From Gammaproteobacteria bacterium (GTDB taxonomy: Bacteria > Pseudomonadota > Gammaproteobacteria > GRL18), in NCBI GenBank assembly GCA_026196615.1, contig JAPHSW010000003.1, positions 1-40,036 of the forward strand: 40,036 nt of DNA. Reading direction: 5' to 3'. Shown one piece after another: positions 1 to 8,521 of the stretch. The position numbers and the translations under genes are program-made. The first letter of the stretch is position 1. Each line of letters opens with the position of its first letter. The notes under the pieces are model-generated. The model did not search any database and was not told where the DNA came from. It was given only the letters and a program-made list of their open reading frames with translations.

Positions 1-130
1 ACTCTTCAAGTAGAATGGCCGTACGTCCATCAGGGGCGACTTCTGTTTCACCACTTAAAATAAACTTGTAGGTAAGAGCAGAAGCAAAAGTTGTCATGAT
101 AAAAAATAAAAGCCAGCCCAATTTTGCCAT
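1..130 (-). CDS. Small membrane protein, N-terminal part only (cut by window edge)
   Basis: The first 43 residues are readable on the minus strand, beginning MAKLGWLLFFIMTTFASAL, a hydrophobic segment that could be a signal anchor or an uncleaved signal peptide. The hydrophilic part that follows contains SGETEVAPDGRTAILLEE and runs off the left edge. The ATG directly abuts the stop codon of the hemerythrin gene, so the two are very probably co-transcribed and perhaps translationally coupled. I do not recognise the family. Linkage to nirN and a hemerythrin suggests a membrane-associated accessory of nitrite/NO metabolism, which is inference from position only. Confidence 0.7.
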   Translation of the reverse strand, partial: MAKLGWLLFFIMTTFASALTYKFILSGETEVAPDGRTAILLEE

Positions 131-697
131 TTAATGAATGCCTTTTTCATTTAACACTTTGCCATATTCCTTATCTGTGCCATTAATATGTTCTATAAGC
201 CAAGCTTTAAGAAACTCTAGAGTTTTAACAACAGTGACATCTGCATCTTTTTTGTATTCTTCAATAAATTCGTTGACCTTACCAATGAATTTTTCGTGCT
301 GCAATTTATGAGCATCAAAATCTGCATAGTCATTGTCTTCCATTAATTTTTCTTCTTTTTTGAAGTGAGTTTTTGTATAGTCAACTAATTCGTCCAGAGC
401 TTTTTCCTCAAATTCTTTGCCAGTGTAATAATTAACCGCAGTTTGTAACTGATTGATCAAATTCAATAGTTTTTTATGATCATTATCCATTTCTTCAACG
501 CCAACACTGTATTCATCTTTCCATACTAAATAGCGGCTACTGGCCATTTTATTATGAATAAAAGGAATTGCTATTACGACCACAAGCATAATCCAGGGTA
601 AAGGATGTGTAGGGCCCATTAAAAAGCCCAGACCAACCATGACAATTGCTGTAACTGTTAATAGAACTACGCCAAAAGTGCCTAGAGTTCTGAACAT
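131..697 (-). CDS. Membrane-anchored bacteriohemerythrin
   Basis: This 188-residue protein has two hydrophobic N-terminal segments (about residues 5-27 and 34-48) followed by a hemerythrin domain (about 58-185). All seven di-iron ligands expected of bacteriohemerythrins are visible: H74 in DHKKL, H111 and E115 in HFKKE, H130 and H134, and H170 and D175 in HINGTD. Such domains bind O2 reversibly at a non-heme di-iron site and some handle NO or deliver O2 to membrane enzymes. The start is supported by an AGGAGA ribosome binding site just upstream. It lies 40 bp downstream of nirN and abuts the next gene, so it probably shares the nirN promoter. A role in sensing or buffering O2 or NO during nitrite respiration is inference; the membrane anchor plus operon position is the odd feature. 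Confidence 0.9.
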   Translation of the reverse strand: MFRTLGTFGVVLLTVTAIVMVGLGFLMGPTHPLPWIMLVVVIAIPFIHNKMASSRYLVWKDEYSVGVEEMDNDHKKLLNLINQLQTAVNYYTGKEFEEKALDELVDYTKTHFKKEEKLMEDNDYADFDAHKLQHEKFIGKVNEFIEEYKKDADVTVVKTLEFLKAWLIEHINGTDKEYGKVLNEKGIH

Positions 698-737
698 TGT
701 TTTCTCCTAAAGGTTTTTCAAAATAGATACTCACTCT

Positions 738-2378
738 TCAGTGACTGGTGCCTTCTTCCAGGTGAGTCTTATTATAAACATTATATTTACCAGAAGGTTT
801 TTTCATCGGCAAACGAGTCACTTCTTTTAGTGTTTGGGCATTATAAACAATAATGGCGCCATCGTCTTCCCATATACTCAGTAGAGCATATTTTCCATCT
901 TTGGTGAATTCAACATGCGCTGCTGTTTTTCCCGGTACGGGTTGTAATGTTTTGATAATTTCTAGTGTCTGTTTGTCAATGATATGCACTAAATCTTTAT
1001 GAGGGCCAAAAAAGACATCAACCCAGGCATAGGGGCTTTTTTCATGACTGCGCATAAAAAAACCAGGTCCTTTTGTTTTTATCTTTTTAATGGTTTTCCA
1101 GTTCTCAGTATCAATAATAGAGACAATACTTTCTTTGATGTTGGGTGTGGCAATGATACGTGTATCTTTGTATTTCCAACTGATACCTGAACTTAAATGA
1201 GGCATTCCAGGTAAATCAATATCGCTAATCTTACGGCCAGATGCAATTTTAATGACCTGACCGCCTTGAGGTAAACGCTCGCCCTTTGGACGAGCAGCAC
1301 CAATAATTTGTGTGTAATCCTGATTGAAGAAAAAATCATCTAAGAAGTTCTTCAATTTTAAACGACGAATGCTAAAAGGTTCACCGGAATAATTGGGCAT
1401 TTCATATCGATAATCATGAACAAATATTTTCTTATCAATGTAAGGAATTTCCCAAACTTCAGGAAAATCTTTTAAAGCCAATATAAAGCTTTTTCGAGGT
1501 GCTGCAGTATAGACGGCACTGACTCGTGAACTTTCACCCGCCTCATTAACAACAGGTATTACTTTGACAGGGGAGAGATCAAGAGCATTTAATATGACAG
1601 CAGTATGAGGTAAAGTGTTACCCACTATGATGAATTTGCCATCATCTGAAACCGCCAGATTTCGAGTATTAATACCGACACGAATATCAGCAATGACTTT
1701 CAGATTATAAATATCGAATTTGGTGATCCAGCCGTCACGAGAAGCAAAATAGACATATCGGCCATCTTTGGAATATTTAGGACCACCGTGTAAGGCATTA
1801 TGAGTTTTAAGACGAAAAATGGGTTTGAATTTATCGCCATCAAGCAAAGTTACGTGATGATCACCAATTTCAACCACTAAAAAAAGGTTTTGCATATCTG
1901 CTTCAAAGACAGGCTTATTTCCAAGTGATTCAGGGGGATTTGATATCTTGTGACTCTGTTTAATTTCTGCCATGTCCCACTTAGGTGAATGAGCAGGTTT
2001 GGTATAAATATAATCGACAAGAATCTTAATTTCAGCATCAGATAATGAGGTATTGAAAGCAGGCATCTGAGTAGCTACACGACCATTTTTAATAACTAGA
2101 GTCGCTGCTTTAGGTTTCAGACGTTTGAAACTTTGTGGGATAAGTGGGGGACCAACAATACCTAGCCTGTCTTCACCATGACAGCTTGCACAATGTTTAC
2201 TGAATAATTGCTTTTCAGGTAATTGTTTTGATGTTTCTTTTGTAGTCATTGCTTCGTTGGCAATCGTTCCCATGGTAGGAGTTTTTTGAATGTCTGCATG
2301 GGACATATCGGCAAAAGTCATCATACTGGACAAAAGAAACAGTAAAGTGATTGAGGTAGAAAAAAGGCTTATTTTCAT
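738..2378 (-). CDS. nirN: NirN-like cytochrome c / heme d1-binding dehydrogenase
   Basis: This 546-residue protein has a signal peptide (residues 1-23), a class I cytochrome c domain with CASCH (C63, C66, H67), and an eight-bladed propeller of the cytochrome cd1 type (about 165-540). NirN is known as the periplasmic enzyme that oxidises dihydro-heme d1 to heme d1 at the end of cofactor synthesis. It is called NirN rather than a second NirS because the first catalytic-site His of NirS (FLHDG) is replaced by Asp (FLDDF, D347), while the second is kept in MPHLSSG (H394). It has its own FNR-type promoter upstream (2410-2451) and is followed by the hemerythrin gene. In Pseudomonas nirN closes the nir operon; here a GGDEF-EAL gene separates it from nirJ. 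Confidence 0.88.
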   Translation of the reverse strand: MKISLFSTSITLLFLLSSMMTFADMSHADIQKTPTMGTIANEAMTTKETSKQLPEKQLFSKHCASCHGEDRLGIVGPPLIPQSFKRLKPKAATLVIKNGRVATQMPAFNTSLSDAEIKILVDYIYTKPAHSPKWDMAEIKQSHKISNPPESLGNKPVFEADMQNLFLVVEIGDHHVTLLDGDKFKPIFRLKTHNALHGGPKYSKDGRYVYFASRDGWITKFDIYNLKVIADIRVGINTRNLAVSDDGKFIIVGNTLPHTAVILNALDLSPVKVIPVVNEAGESSRVSAVYTAAPRKSFILALKDFPEVWEIPYIDKKIFVHDYRYEMPNYSGEPFSIRRLKLKNFLDDFFFNQDYTQIIGAARPKGERLPQGGQVIKIASGRKISDIDLPGMPHLSSGISWKYKDTRIIATPNIKESIVSIIDTENWKTIKKIKTKGPGFFMRSHEKSPYAWVDVFFGPHKDLVHIIDKQTLEIIKTLQPVPGKTAAHVEFTKDGKYALLSIWEDDGAIIVYNAQTLKEVTRLPMKKPSGKYNVYNKTHLEEGTSH

Positions 2379-2409
2379 AGAGTTGTATTAAATTTGAGAG
2401 TTAAATTAA

Positions 2410-2451
2410 ATTATATCCCTGGACAATAATTGCACCATTGATATTTATCAA
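2410..2451 (-). promoter_or_regulatory. FNR/DNR-type class II promoter of nirN
   Basis: The box TTGATATTTATCAA (2438-2451) is a perfect match to TTGAT-N4-ATCAA. On the minus strand it is followed by a perfect TATAAT at 2410-2415. Box centre to -10 centre is 32 bp, the geometry of class II FNR/DNR activation with the box centred near -41.5. The inferred start lies near 2403, about 25 nt before the nirN ATG. Activation by low oxygen (FNR/ANR) or NO (DNR/NNR) is family knowledge; which regulator acts cannot be told from the site. Confidence 0.82.
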
Positions 2452-2488
2452 GAAGGAAATGACATATATTATTACGGGTTCAATTTTA

Positions 2489-5011
2489 TCACCCTAAAAA
2501 AATACGACTTTCTTTGAGATTTTTATCGAAATGATTCTCTAACCAGGTGAAGAATAAGTGCTGATCAAGTGGTTTACTTACTAAATATCCTTGAATAGTA
2601 TCACATCCCAGTTCTTGTAGGCTATTATAGATGCCTACATGTTCGACGCCTTCAGCAACAACATTCAGTCCAAGATTATGACCCAGCTCAATGGTTGAAC
2701 GAACAATTACATCATCACTTTTATTCGTATCGACTTCCATGACAAAAGACTTATCTATTTTTAACTCATTGACAGGAAATTTTTTCAAATAAGCCAACGA
2801 AGAAAAGCCTGTGCCAAAATCATCAATTGAGAGGTAAACTCCCATTTTTGAAAAAGCGTTTAAAACATCTAAAGAGCGCTCCGGATGGCTCATCATTGCA
2901 CTTTCAGTAATTTCAAGAATGATGTGTTTGCTGTCCATTTGATACTTTTCTAGACAATTACTGACAACAACACACATTTTATGATTTCTAAGATTCTGCA
3001 CTGAAAGGTTAATAGAAACATTGATTGGATATCCAGATTGATGGCAGTGGCTGCAATAAGCGATGGCTTGATTAATAATCCAGTCAGTTAAATCATTGAT
3101 CAAACCCACTTGCTCGGCAAGCTCGATGATGTTTTCTGGATTAACAAAACCAAAAGTAGGATGTTTCCAACGGAGTAAGGCTTCAGCACCAGTCACTTTA
3201 TTGTTTTCCAATGCTATTTTGGGTTGGTAATATAGCTCCAAGTCATTATTTTTAAGTGCTTTTTTTAGATCGGAGACTAGAGAAAGACGGTCAATTGAAT
3301 TCTCATCTTCTTCTGGATTATAGTGGCTATAATTTCGATTTTGTTTTTTTGCAACATACATGGCAACATCAGCATGTTGCATCAAAGTGTGAATGTCTTC
3401 ACCATCACGTGGATAGATTGATATTCCAATGCTCACACCAATATGTAGCTTGTGTTCGTTGATACTGAATGTGCTATCAATGGATTCATTGATTTTTTCG
3501 GCGACATTAATTGCTTGAATTGCATTGGTCTCAGGTAGTAAAACAGCAAATTCATCACCACCTAAACGGGCAATGGTATCGTTTTCTCTCAATAGTTTAG
3601 TGAAACGCTTACCCACTTGAATTAATAATTCATCACCAATATGGTGACCAAGTGTGTCATTCACTTCTTTGAACTTATCTAAATCAAGAATAAATAAGGC
3701 AAGTTTGTTTTTATTGCGCTTATAAATTGATAAATGATAGTTGATTCGTTCTTTTAATTTTACTCGATTAGGCAGGCCGGTAAGATCATCATGAAGTGTC
3801 TGATATTCTAATTCTTTTTGACGACTAAGCACTTGTTGCTGCATTTCTTGATAAGCATCGACCAATTTTTTGGTTTCAGAGGTTCTTGCGTATTTTTGCA
3901 GTTCATTATGATCATTAATATCTTTGGATTTAAGAATGTTTGCAATAGCTGCTATGGGCTTAAAGACCATACGCTCAATAGAAATTAATGCGGATAATAT
4001 ATAAAGAATAAAAAAAATCATAATACTGCTAAAAATAATATTTTTTGTTTTGGCCGAGTTTGTTAATCGTCTTACGATTTCTTTGTCTTGATCTTTTAAG
4101 AGGTATTCGAATTGATCTAAATGAGAAAATATACTCACAATTTTGGGTATCACTTCGTCATGCATGATTAAGGAATCTGTACGCCAATGTTCGGAATTAT
4201 GAATCGTCTTAACTTGATTAAATCCAGACTTCCATTTATGAGCAGAAGTGAGTATTTCATTAACGGAATTTGAAGCCTCAAAATCAAGTTTTCCATCTCT
4301 ATCAAGTATTTTGAGTTGAGCAATATTTTGCATAAATTTTGAGTAGAAATGTTCAATATTAATTTCTTGTTGTCGTAAGCCTGTTTCATCAAATGAACCC
4401 ATTCTATTGGCTAAATATATCCGAAATTCTGAAGTTAATGTGGTCCATGTATATTGAGTGTTAAAAAAAGTCTTGAGGATAAAAAGTGTATTAGAAAGCT
4501 GGTGATTATTTTCAAGCTCTTCAACCGCGATAGAAATTGCACCCGCAATAATATTTCCATTGGGTTGCATCTGGCTGAAAGCAATATTCATTGCCGGGTA
4601 CTGAAGTGTTGGAGTGACTCTTACCTTAAAAAGTAATTGAATTTTATTATCCAGCTCATGAATTAATTGTTTAATATTTTTTAGTGAATTATTATGTTTT
4701 TGTTTTTTTATGTCAGGATGAGCTTGTAATTGGGAGAGAGTTTTTTGTGCTGAAAGGATACTCTGAGAATAGTTTTTTTTATTAATTGTTTGATCGGTTG
4801 AAATTAAATAAAGATTGAGATAGAGATTGGCATCAAATATTTGAGAACGAATTGTATCGACAAGTAACGATTGTTCTGAAATTGAAGAGAGTTGAAAAAA
4901 AGCTTCATCAGAAGTTTTGCTTGAATTGGAATTGCTAATATAAGTGCCTATTATTAGCAAACTACCAAGAATGAGTGCCAGGGCAATAAAACGTGTCCTG
5001 AGACTCGCCAT
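2489..5011 (-). CDS. Membrane GGDEF-EAL c-di-GMP protein inside the nir cluster
   Basis: The product has a transmembrane segment near residues 7-25, a roughly 300-residue predicted periplasmic sensor region rich in helices, a second membrane segment near 325-345, then cytoplasmic GGDEF and EAL domains. The diguanylate cyclase motif is intact (RLGGDEF, 484-488) with the inhibitory I-site RxxD (REND) five residues before it. The phosphodiesterase signature EALLRW (610-612) and DDFGTGFSSL are also intact, so both activities are possible. I chose the ATG at 5011; a TTG at 5032 would add seven residues, and neither has a convincing ribosome binding site. It lies between nirJ (174 bp upstream) and nirN. 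The location suggests that c-di-GMP output is tied to nitrite respiration, but the ligand is unknown. Confidence 0.88.
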   Translation of the reverse strand: MASLRTRFIALALILGSLLIIGTYISNSNSSKTSDEAFFQLSSISEQSLLVDTIRSQIFDANLYLNLYLISTDQTINKKNYSQSILSAQKTLSQLQAHPDIKKQKHNNSLKNIKQLIHELDNKIQLLFKVRVTPTLQYPAMNIAFSQMQPNGNIIAGAISIAVEELENNHQLSNTLFILKTFFNTQYTWTTLTSEFRIYLANRMGSFDETGLRQQEINIEHFYSKFMQNIAQLKILDRDGKLDFEASNSVNEILTSAHKWKSGFNQVKTIHNSEHWRTDSLIMHDEVIPKIVSIFSHLDQFEYLLKDQDKEIVRRLTNSAKTKNIIFSSIMIFFILYILSALISIERMVFKPIAAIANILKSKDINDHNELQKYARTSETKKLVDAYQEMQQQVLSRQKELEYQTLHDDLTGLPNRVKLKERINYHLSIYKRNKNKLALFILDLDKFKEVNDTLGHHIGDELLIQVGKRFTKLLRENDTIARLGGDEFAVLLPETNAIQAINVAEKINESIDSTFSINEHKLHIGVSIGISIYPRDGEDIHTLMQHADVAMYVAKKQNRNYSHYNPEEDENSIDRLSLVSDLKKALKNNDLELYYQPKIALENNKVTGAEALLRWKHPTFGFVNPENIIELAEQVGLINDLTDWIINQAIAYCSHCHQSGYPINVSINLSVQNLRNHKMCVVVSNCLEKYQMDSKHIILEITESAMMSHPERSLDVLNAFSKMGVYLSIDDFGTGFSSLAYLKKFPVNELKIDKSFVMEVDTNKSDDVIVRSTIELGHNLGLNVVAEGVEHVGIYNSLQELGCDTIQGYLVSKPLDQHLFFTWLENHFDKNLKESRIFLG

Positions 5012-5152
5012 TTTTTTTTGTGTATGGATCAAAGAGAGTCACGCAATTGTTAGTATTAATTTTTGGACTATGAATATAATCTAGTTGCTTAATTACATAT
5101 TGTCAAAAATACTACTAAAAACAATTGGATATTAGTATGATGTTTTAAGGAG

Positions 5153-5185
5153 TTGAATTGTTACTCAATTCAAGTTTTACTTGAA
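5153..5185. other. Two mutually exclusive hairpins after nirJ
   Basis: TTGAATTG / CAATTCAA (5153-5160 and 5166-5173, 5-nt loop) and TTCAAGT / ACTTGAA (5169-5175 and 5179-5185, 3-nt loop) share the TTCAA segment, so only one can form at a time. They sit immediately after the nirJ stop codon on the minus strand. There is no clean U-tract, so this is not a convincing intrinsic terminator. It may be an RNA processing or partial termination site. Confidence 0.4.
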
Positions 5186-6328
5186 CTAGTCAATGCCAAT
5201 TTCTTCATCTGTTAGATAGCATGCGGGATCTTCTGCCCAAAAATTATCAGTTGTCTGCCATGCTCTAACACGAGTGTTGCCATTGCATATTTTGAGATAC
5301 TGGCATTGTGCACAGCGACCTTCGACGGGGCGAGGGTTTTGTTTAAGTCCTGCCATAAGAGGATCTGAAGTGTCTTGCCATATCTCTGAAAATGGTCGAT
5401 CTTTTACGTTACCCAGAGAATAGTTCCACCACATGGTATCTGGATGGACTTTACCAAGATTATCAATATTTGAAATATTAACACCAGAAGAATTACCTCC
5501 CCACTGATCCAGACGTGCTTTTATGGCATCAGCCTGTTCTGGATAATGCTCTTTAACCCAATGATAAAGATATAGGCCATCTGCATCGTTATTGCCTGTG
5601 ACATATTCACGGTGAATGCCTTGCTTTATTTCATTAATGCAATGCACAAATAAAAAATCCAGTGATTTTCGAGTTGCCTTATGATAAACATCGTCTTTTC
5701 GATTTTTATTACCACGTCCGGCATAGTTAAGATGAGAGAGATAAAATTTATCCACACCTTCATCTTCCATAAGTTGTATCAGTGCTGGAAGTTCATCTGC
5801 ATTGTCTTGAGTTAAAGTAAATCTTAAGCCAACTTTGATGTCATTGTCTTTACACAAACGAATGCCTTTAATGGATTCTTGATAGGCACCTTCTTTGCGC
5901 CTGAAAACATCATGAGTTGATTCAACACCATCAATACTGATACCAACATAATTGTAATTAACTGCGGCAATTTTTTTAATGTTTTCTTCTGTAATCAAAG
6001 TGCCATTAGTCGATAAGCCGACATAAAAGCCCATGTCTTTCGCGCGGTGAGAAATATCATAAATATCATCGCGAAGCAAAGGTTCACCGCCAGAAAGAAT
6101 AAGTACGGGCACATGAAATGCCTTCAAATCATCCATAACAGTATAAACTTCATCCGTGGATAGCTCTCCTTTGAAGTGTGTATCAGCCGAAATTGAATAG
6201 CAATGTTTGCAAGTTAGGTTGCAGCGTCTGATCAAATTCCAGATAACAACAGGGCCAGGGGGATTGCGTTTAGCACCCAGAGGTGTTGGATTAATGACTT
6301 CGTTTAGATATTGAGAAATTCTGAACAT
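5186..6328 (-). CDS. nirJ: Heme d1 biosynthesis radical SAM protein NirJ
   Basis: This 380-residue protein carries the radical SAM cluster motif CNLTCKHC (C36, C40, C43) in the segment WNLIRRCNLTCKHCYS, which is highly characteristic of NirJ, and a GGEP motif after it. A C-terminal Cys set (C339, C342, C348, C370) indicates a SPASM/twitch-type auxiliary Fe-S cluster. NirJ removes the propionate groups of 12,18-didecarboxysiroheme and introduces the keto oxygens during heme d1 synthesis in the cytoplasm. The length is normal for the family. It lies 18 bp downstream of nirH and ends the nirCFDLGHJ run. Confidence 0.96.
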   Translation of the reverse strand: MFRISQYLNEVINPTPLGAKRNPPGPVVIWNLIRRCNLTCKHCYSISADTHFKGELSTDEVYTVMDDLKAFHVPVLILSGGEPLLRDDIYDISHRAKDMGFYVGLSTNGTLITEENIKKIAAVNYNYVGISIDGVESTHDVFRRKEGAYQESIKGIRLCKDNDIKVGLRFTLTQDNADELPALIQLMEDEGVDKFYLSHLNYAGRGNKNRKDDVYHKATRKSLDFLFVHCINEIKQGIHREYVTGNNDADGLYLYHWVKEHYPEQADAIKARLDQWGGNSSGVNISNIDNLGKVHPDTMWWNYSLGNVKDRPFSEIWQDTSDPLMAGLKQNPRPVEGRCAQCQYLKICNGNTRVRAWQTTDNFWAEDPACYLTDEEIGID

Positions 6329-6346
6329 ATTTGATCGCTTCTTAAG

Positions 6347-6832
6347 TTACTTAGGAGAAAGTTCTTTCAGGCGGAGACCTGTTTTCTTTAATATTTGTTT
6401 ACTATACAGGAGTTCATAGCCTGCGCAATGCTCACCTAATAGAGTGGCTACTTCCTGAACCTTTTCAGCGACTTCATCTTTGCTTTTACCATGTAGCATG
6501 GCAAAGAGATTATAAGGCCATTCAGGTAAGAAACGAGGGCGTTCATAACAATGACTGACAAAGGAAAGGGCACCTAATTGTTGACCCAATTCTTTAATCA
6601 TTTCATCGGGTACGTTCCAGACAGACATAGCATTAGCGGTATAGCCCAACTTATAATGATTTGGAACTGCACCAATGCGGCGTATTTTTCCTTCTTCCAG
6701 CATTACTCTCATGCGTTGTTTTAAAAGATCAGGGGCAATATCCAGTTGTTGAGCAATGGCTTGATATGGTTCTTTAACCAGAGGAAGGCCAGACTGAGTC
6801 GCAGTGATTATTTTTCTATCCAGATCATCCAT
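6347..6832 (-). CDS. nirH: Siroheme decarboxylase subunit NirH
   Basis: This 161-residue Lrp/AsnC-fold protein has an N-terminal helix-turn-helix-like part and a C-terminal ligand-binding domain. The signature RRIGAVPNHYKLGY identifies NirH among the four related Nir proteins of this cluster. The four proteins NirD, NirL, NirG and NirH together decarboxylate siroheme to 12,18-didecarboxysiroheme. It lies 50 bp after nirG and 18 bp before nirJ, within the leftward operon. Despite its Lrp-like fold, a DNA-binding role is not expected for this family. Confidence 0.9.
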   Translation of the reverse strand: MDDLDRKIITATQSGLPLVKEPYQAIAQQLDIAPDLLKQRMRVMLEEGKIRRIGAVPNHYKLGYTANAMSVWNVPDEMIKELGQQLGALSFVSHCYERPRFLPEWPYNLFAMLHGKSKDEVAEKVQEVATLLGEHCAGYELLYSKQILKKTGLRLKELSPK

Positions 6833-6882
6833 AGAATTTTACTTTTATTAAGTGGTGCTCTTTTTTCTGTTAAGTTTGATTT

Positions 6883-7347
6883 TTATGCTTGAAAATGTAG
6901 GCCGACAAAAAATTCTTGTATTTTGGGCATATTATAAACCTTGAGGCCAATTTTCTTTTCAATAGCTTGATTTGTTTTATCTATTTGAGCTAACGATTCA
7001 GTTGCTAGAACATACCACATGTTAAACTCATGGTCACGTTCATAATTATGTGCAACTTCGGAAAAGGAATTAACAACCTCAGTGACTTCTTCAAAGCGTT
7101 CAGAAGGGACACGAATGGCGCATAAACTAAAACTACCACCGAGTTTTTGAATGTCATACATGGGACCAAAACGTGTTAATGTTCGGTTTTCCAGTAAGAT
7201 TTCAAGACGTTGAATAAGTTCTTCTTCTTTTATTTTAAGTTTTTTTGCAATGATTTGGTAGGGGTGATCATCAATAGGAAAATCACCTTGCAACATATTA
7301 ATAATTTTACGATCCATCTTGTCCATATAAGAGTCATCCACTAACAT
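6883..7347 (-). CDS. nirG: Siroheme decarboxylase subunit NirG
   Basis: This 154-residue Lrp/AsnC-like protein carries LTRFGPMYDIQKLGG and AHNYERDHEFNMWYVLA, the pattern of the NirG/NirD half of the siroheme decarboxylase set. TRFGPMY and the position after nirL favour NirG. The ATG at 7347 has a purine-rich AAAGGG just upstream; an internal Met at residue 8 or 11 is a possible alternative start. It acts with NirD, NirL and NirH in converting siroheme to didecarboxysiroheme in the cytoplasm. Confidence 0.88.
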   Translation of the reverse strand: MLVDDSYMDKMDRKIINMLQGDFPIDDHPYQIIAKKLKIKEEELIQRLEILLENRTLTRFGPMYDIQKLGGSFSLCAIRVPSERFEEVTEVVNSFSEVAHNYERDHEFNMWYVLATESLAQIDKTNQAIEKKIGLKVYNMPKIQEFFVGLHFQA

Positions 7348-7382
7348 TAACCCTTTTGTTAATCTTATTATTAATTCTGTTA

Positions 7383-7961
7383 TTAACCATAGGCATGGTT
7401 TGTGATTAAAGGCAAAGAATAATCATCTTGAGTTTTATTTTTGATCTTAAGTGGTAAAACTGAAGTATTGATGATTTTATCTGGATTAATATATCGACCA
7501 CCACGCTGTTTAAAACAACGTGTGCTGAATAATGGTTTATGTTTTATTCCCTGCAATTCTAATATTTCGATAAGATCGGCCAGTCGTTCCAGGACGGATT
7601 CACGATTTTTACCATGAATCATTGAAAACAAATTATATGACCATTCAGGCATACGGCGAGGACGTTGATAACATAAAGTAACGCATTCAAAAGAAGCAAT
7701 ACGCTGAGCAATTTCTGCTACTCGATGATCTGGAATATCCCAAACGACCATTGCATTGGCTTTGAAACCAAGCTCTCGATGTTTAACGACAACGCCAAGG
7801 CGTTTTATTGTGCCGTTTTCTTTTAATTGCTCCAGACGGTTTAGAACTTTTTGTTCAGAAATTCCTAGTTGGGAAGCAATGTGAACAAATGGTTTACTGG
7901 TAAATTCCAGGCCATCTTGTATTGCTGCAATAAGTTTCTGATCTAATATGTCTAATGCCAT
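7383..7961 (-). CDS. nirL: Siroheme decarboxylase subunit NirL
   Basis: This 192-residue Lrp/AsnC-like protein contains GVVVKHRELGFKANAMVVWD and VTLCYQRPRRMPEW followed by YNLFSMIHG, the pattern of NirL. It is a little longer than I recall for the family because of a C-terminal extension of about 30 residues after RCFKQRGGRYINP that looks unstructured. It lies between nirD (49 bp) and nirG (35 bp), preserving the D-L-G-H order known from Pseudomonas. Its role is the second decarboxylation component of siroheme conversion. Confidence 0.9.
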   Translation of the reverse strand: MALDILDQKLIAAIQDGLEFTSKPFVHIASQLGISEQKVLNRLEQLKENGTIKRLGVVVKHRELGFKANAMVVWDIPDHRVAEIAQRIASFECVTLCYQRPRRMPEWSYNLFSMIHGKNRESVLERLADLIEILELQGIKHKPLFSTRCFKQRGGRYINPDKIINTSVLPLKIKNKTQDDYSLPLITNHAYG

Positions 7962-8010
7962 TTTTAAATACCTATTGTTTACTTTTAAGTAAAATACTTC
8001 TAACTATAAC

Positions 8011-8475
8011 TTAACACCAAAGTGGAAAACCCAAATCAATATGATAATCATGTTCCATTGGTAGATTCATTACATGTAAACCCGTTTGTTGTTCTATTTC
8101 TTTTAAAACTTGCTCAACTTCATTTTGAGAGCTGGCTGTTACAACAAACCACAGGTTGAATTGATGTTCACGCTCATAATTATGGTTTACTTGTGAAAAG
8201 CTACTGACAATATTCGCCACTTCATCCATTCTGTTTGTAGGGACTGCTATTGCTGCAAGTGTACTGCCGCCAACGCTTTTAGGTTGAAAAACAGGCCCTA
8301 CACGACTGATCATACCTCGTTCTTTAAGTGAACTAAAACACTCAATAATCTCTTGCTCTGTCACTGAAAAACCCTTGAGATTAATTTCTCTGGCAATTTC
8401 AGAATATGGTTCAGATACCAAAGGCATTCCCTGTTGGTAATCATTGAGTAATTGTTTTTCAAGTTGTGTTAGCAT
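8011..8475 (-). CDS. nirD: Siroheme decarboxylase subunit NirD
   Basis: This 154-residue protein is Lrp/AsnC-like, with ISRVGPVFQPKSVGGSTLAA and NHNYEREHQFNLWFVV. The STLAA segment and the position directly after nirF favour NirD over NirG, its close relative. It is one of four separate siroheme decarboxylase proteins here; in some bacteria D and L are fused. It lies 46 bp after nirF within the operon. Confidence 0.88.
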   Translation of the reverse strand: MLTQLEKQLLNDYQQGMPLVSEPYSEIAREINLKGFSVTEQEIIECFSSLKERGMISRVGPVFQPKSVGGSTLAAIAVPTNRMDEVANIVSSFSQVNHNYEREHQFNLWFVVTASSQNEVEQVLKEIEQQTGLHVMNLPMEHDYHIDLGFPLWC

Positions 8476-8521
8476 TTAAACTACCTGTCTTCTACAAATC
8501 TATCTATTACAAGCCAATCTG

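Noticed and set aside
738-2378. A second nitrite reductase (NirS)
   Set aside because: It has the same cytochrome c plus d1-propeller layout, but the first catalytic His is replaced by Asp (FLDDF) and the gene ends the heme d1 cluster, so NirN fits better.
6347-8475. Four Lrp/AsnC-type transcription regulators
   Set aside because: The proteins have the Lrp-like fold, but their signatures and D-L-G-H order identify them as siroheme decarboxylase components.
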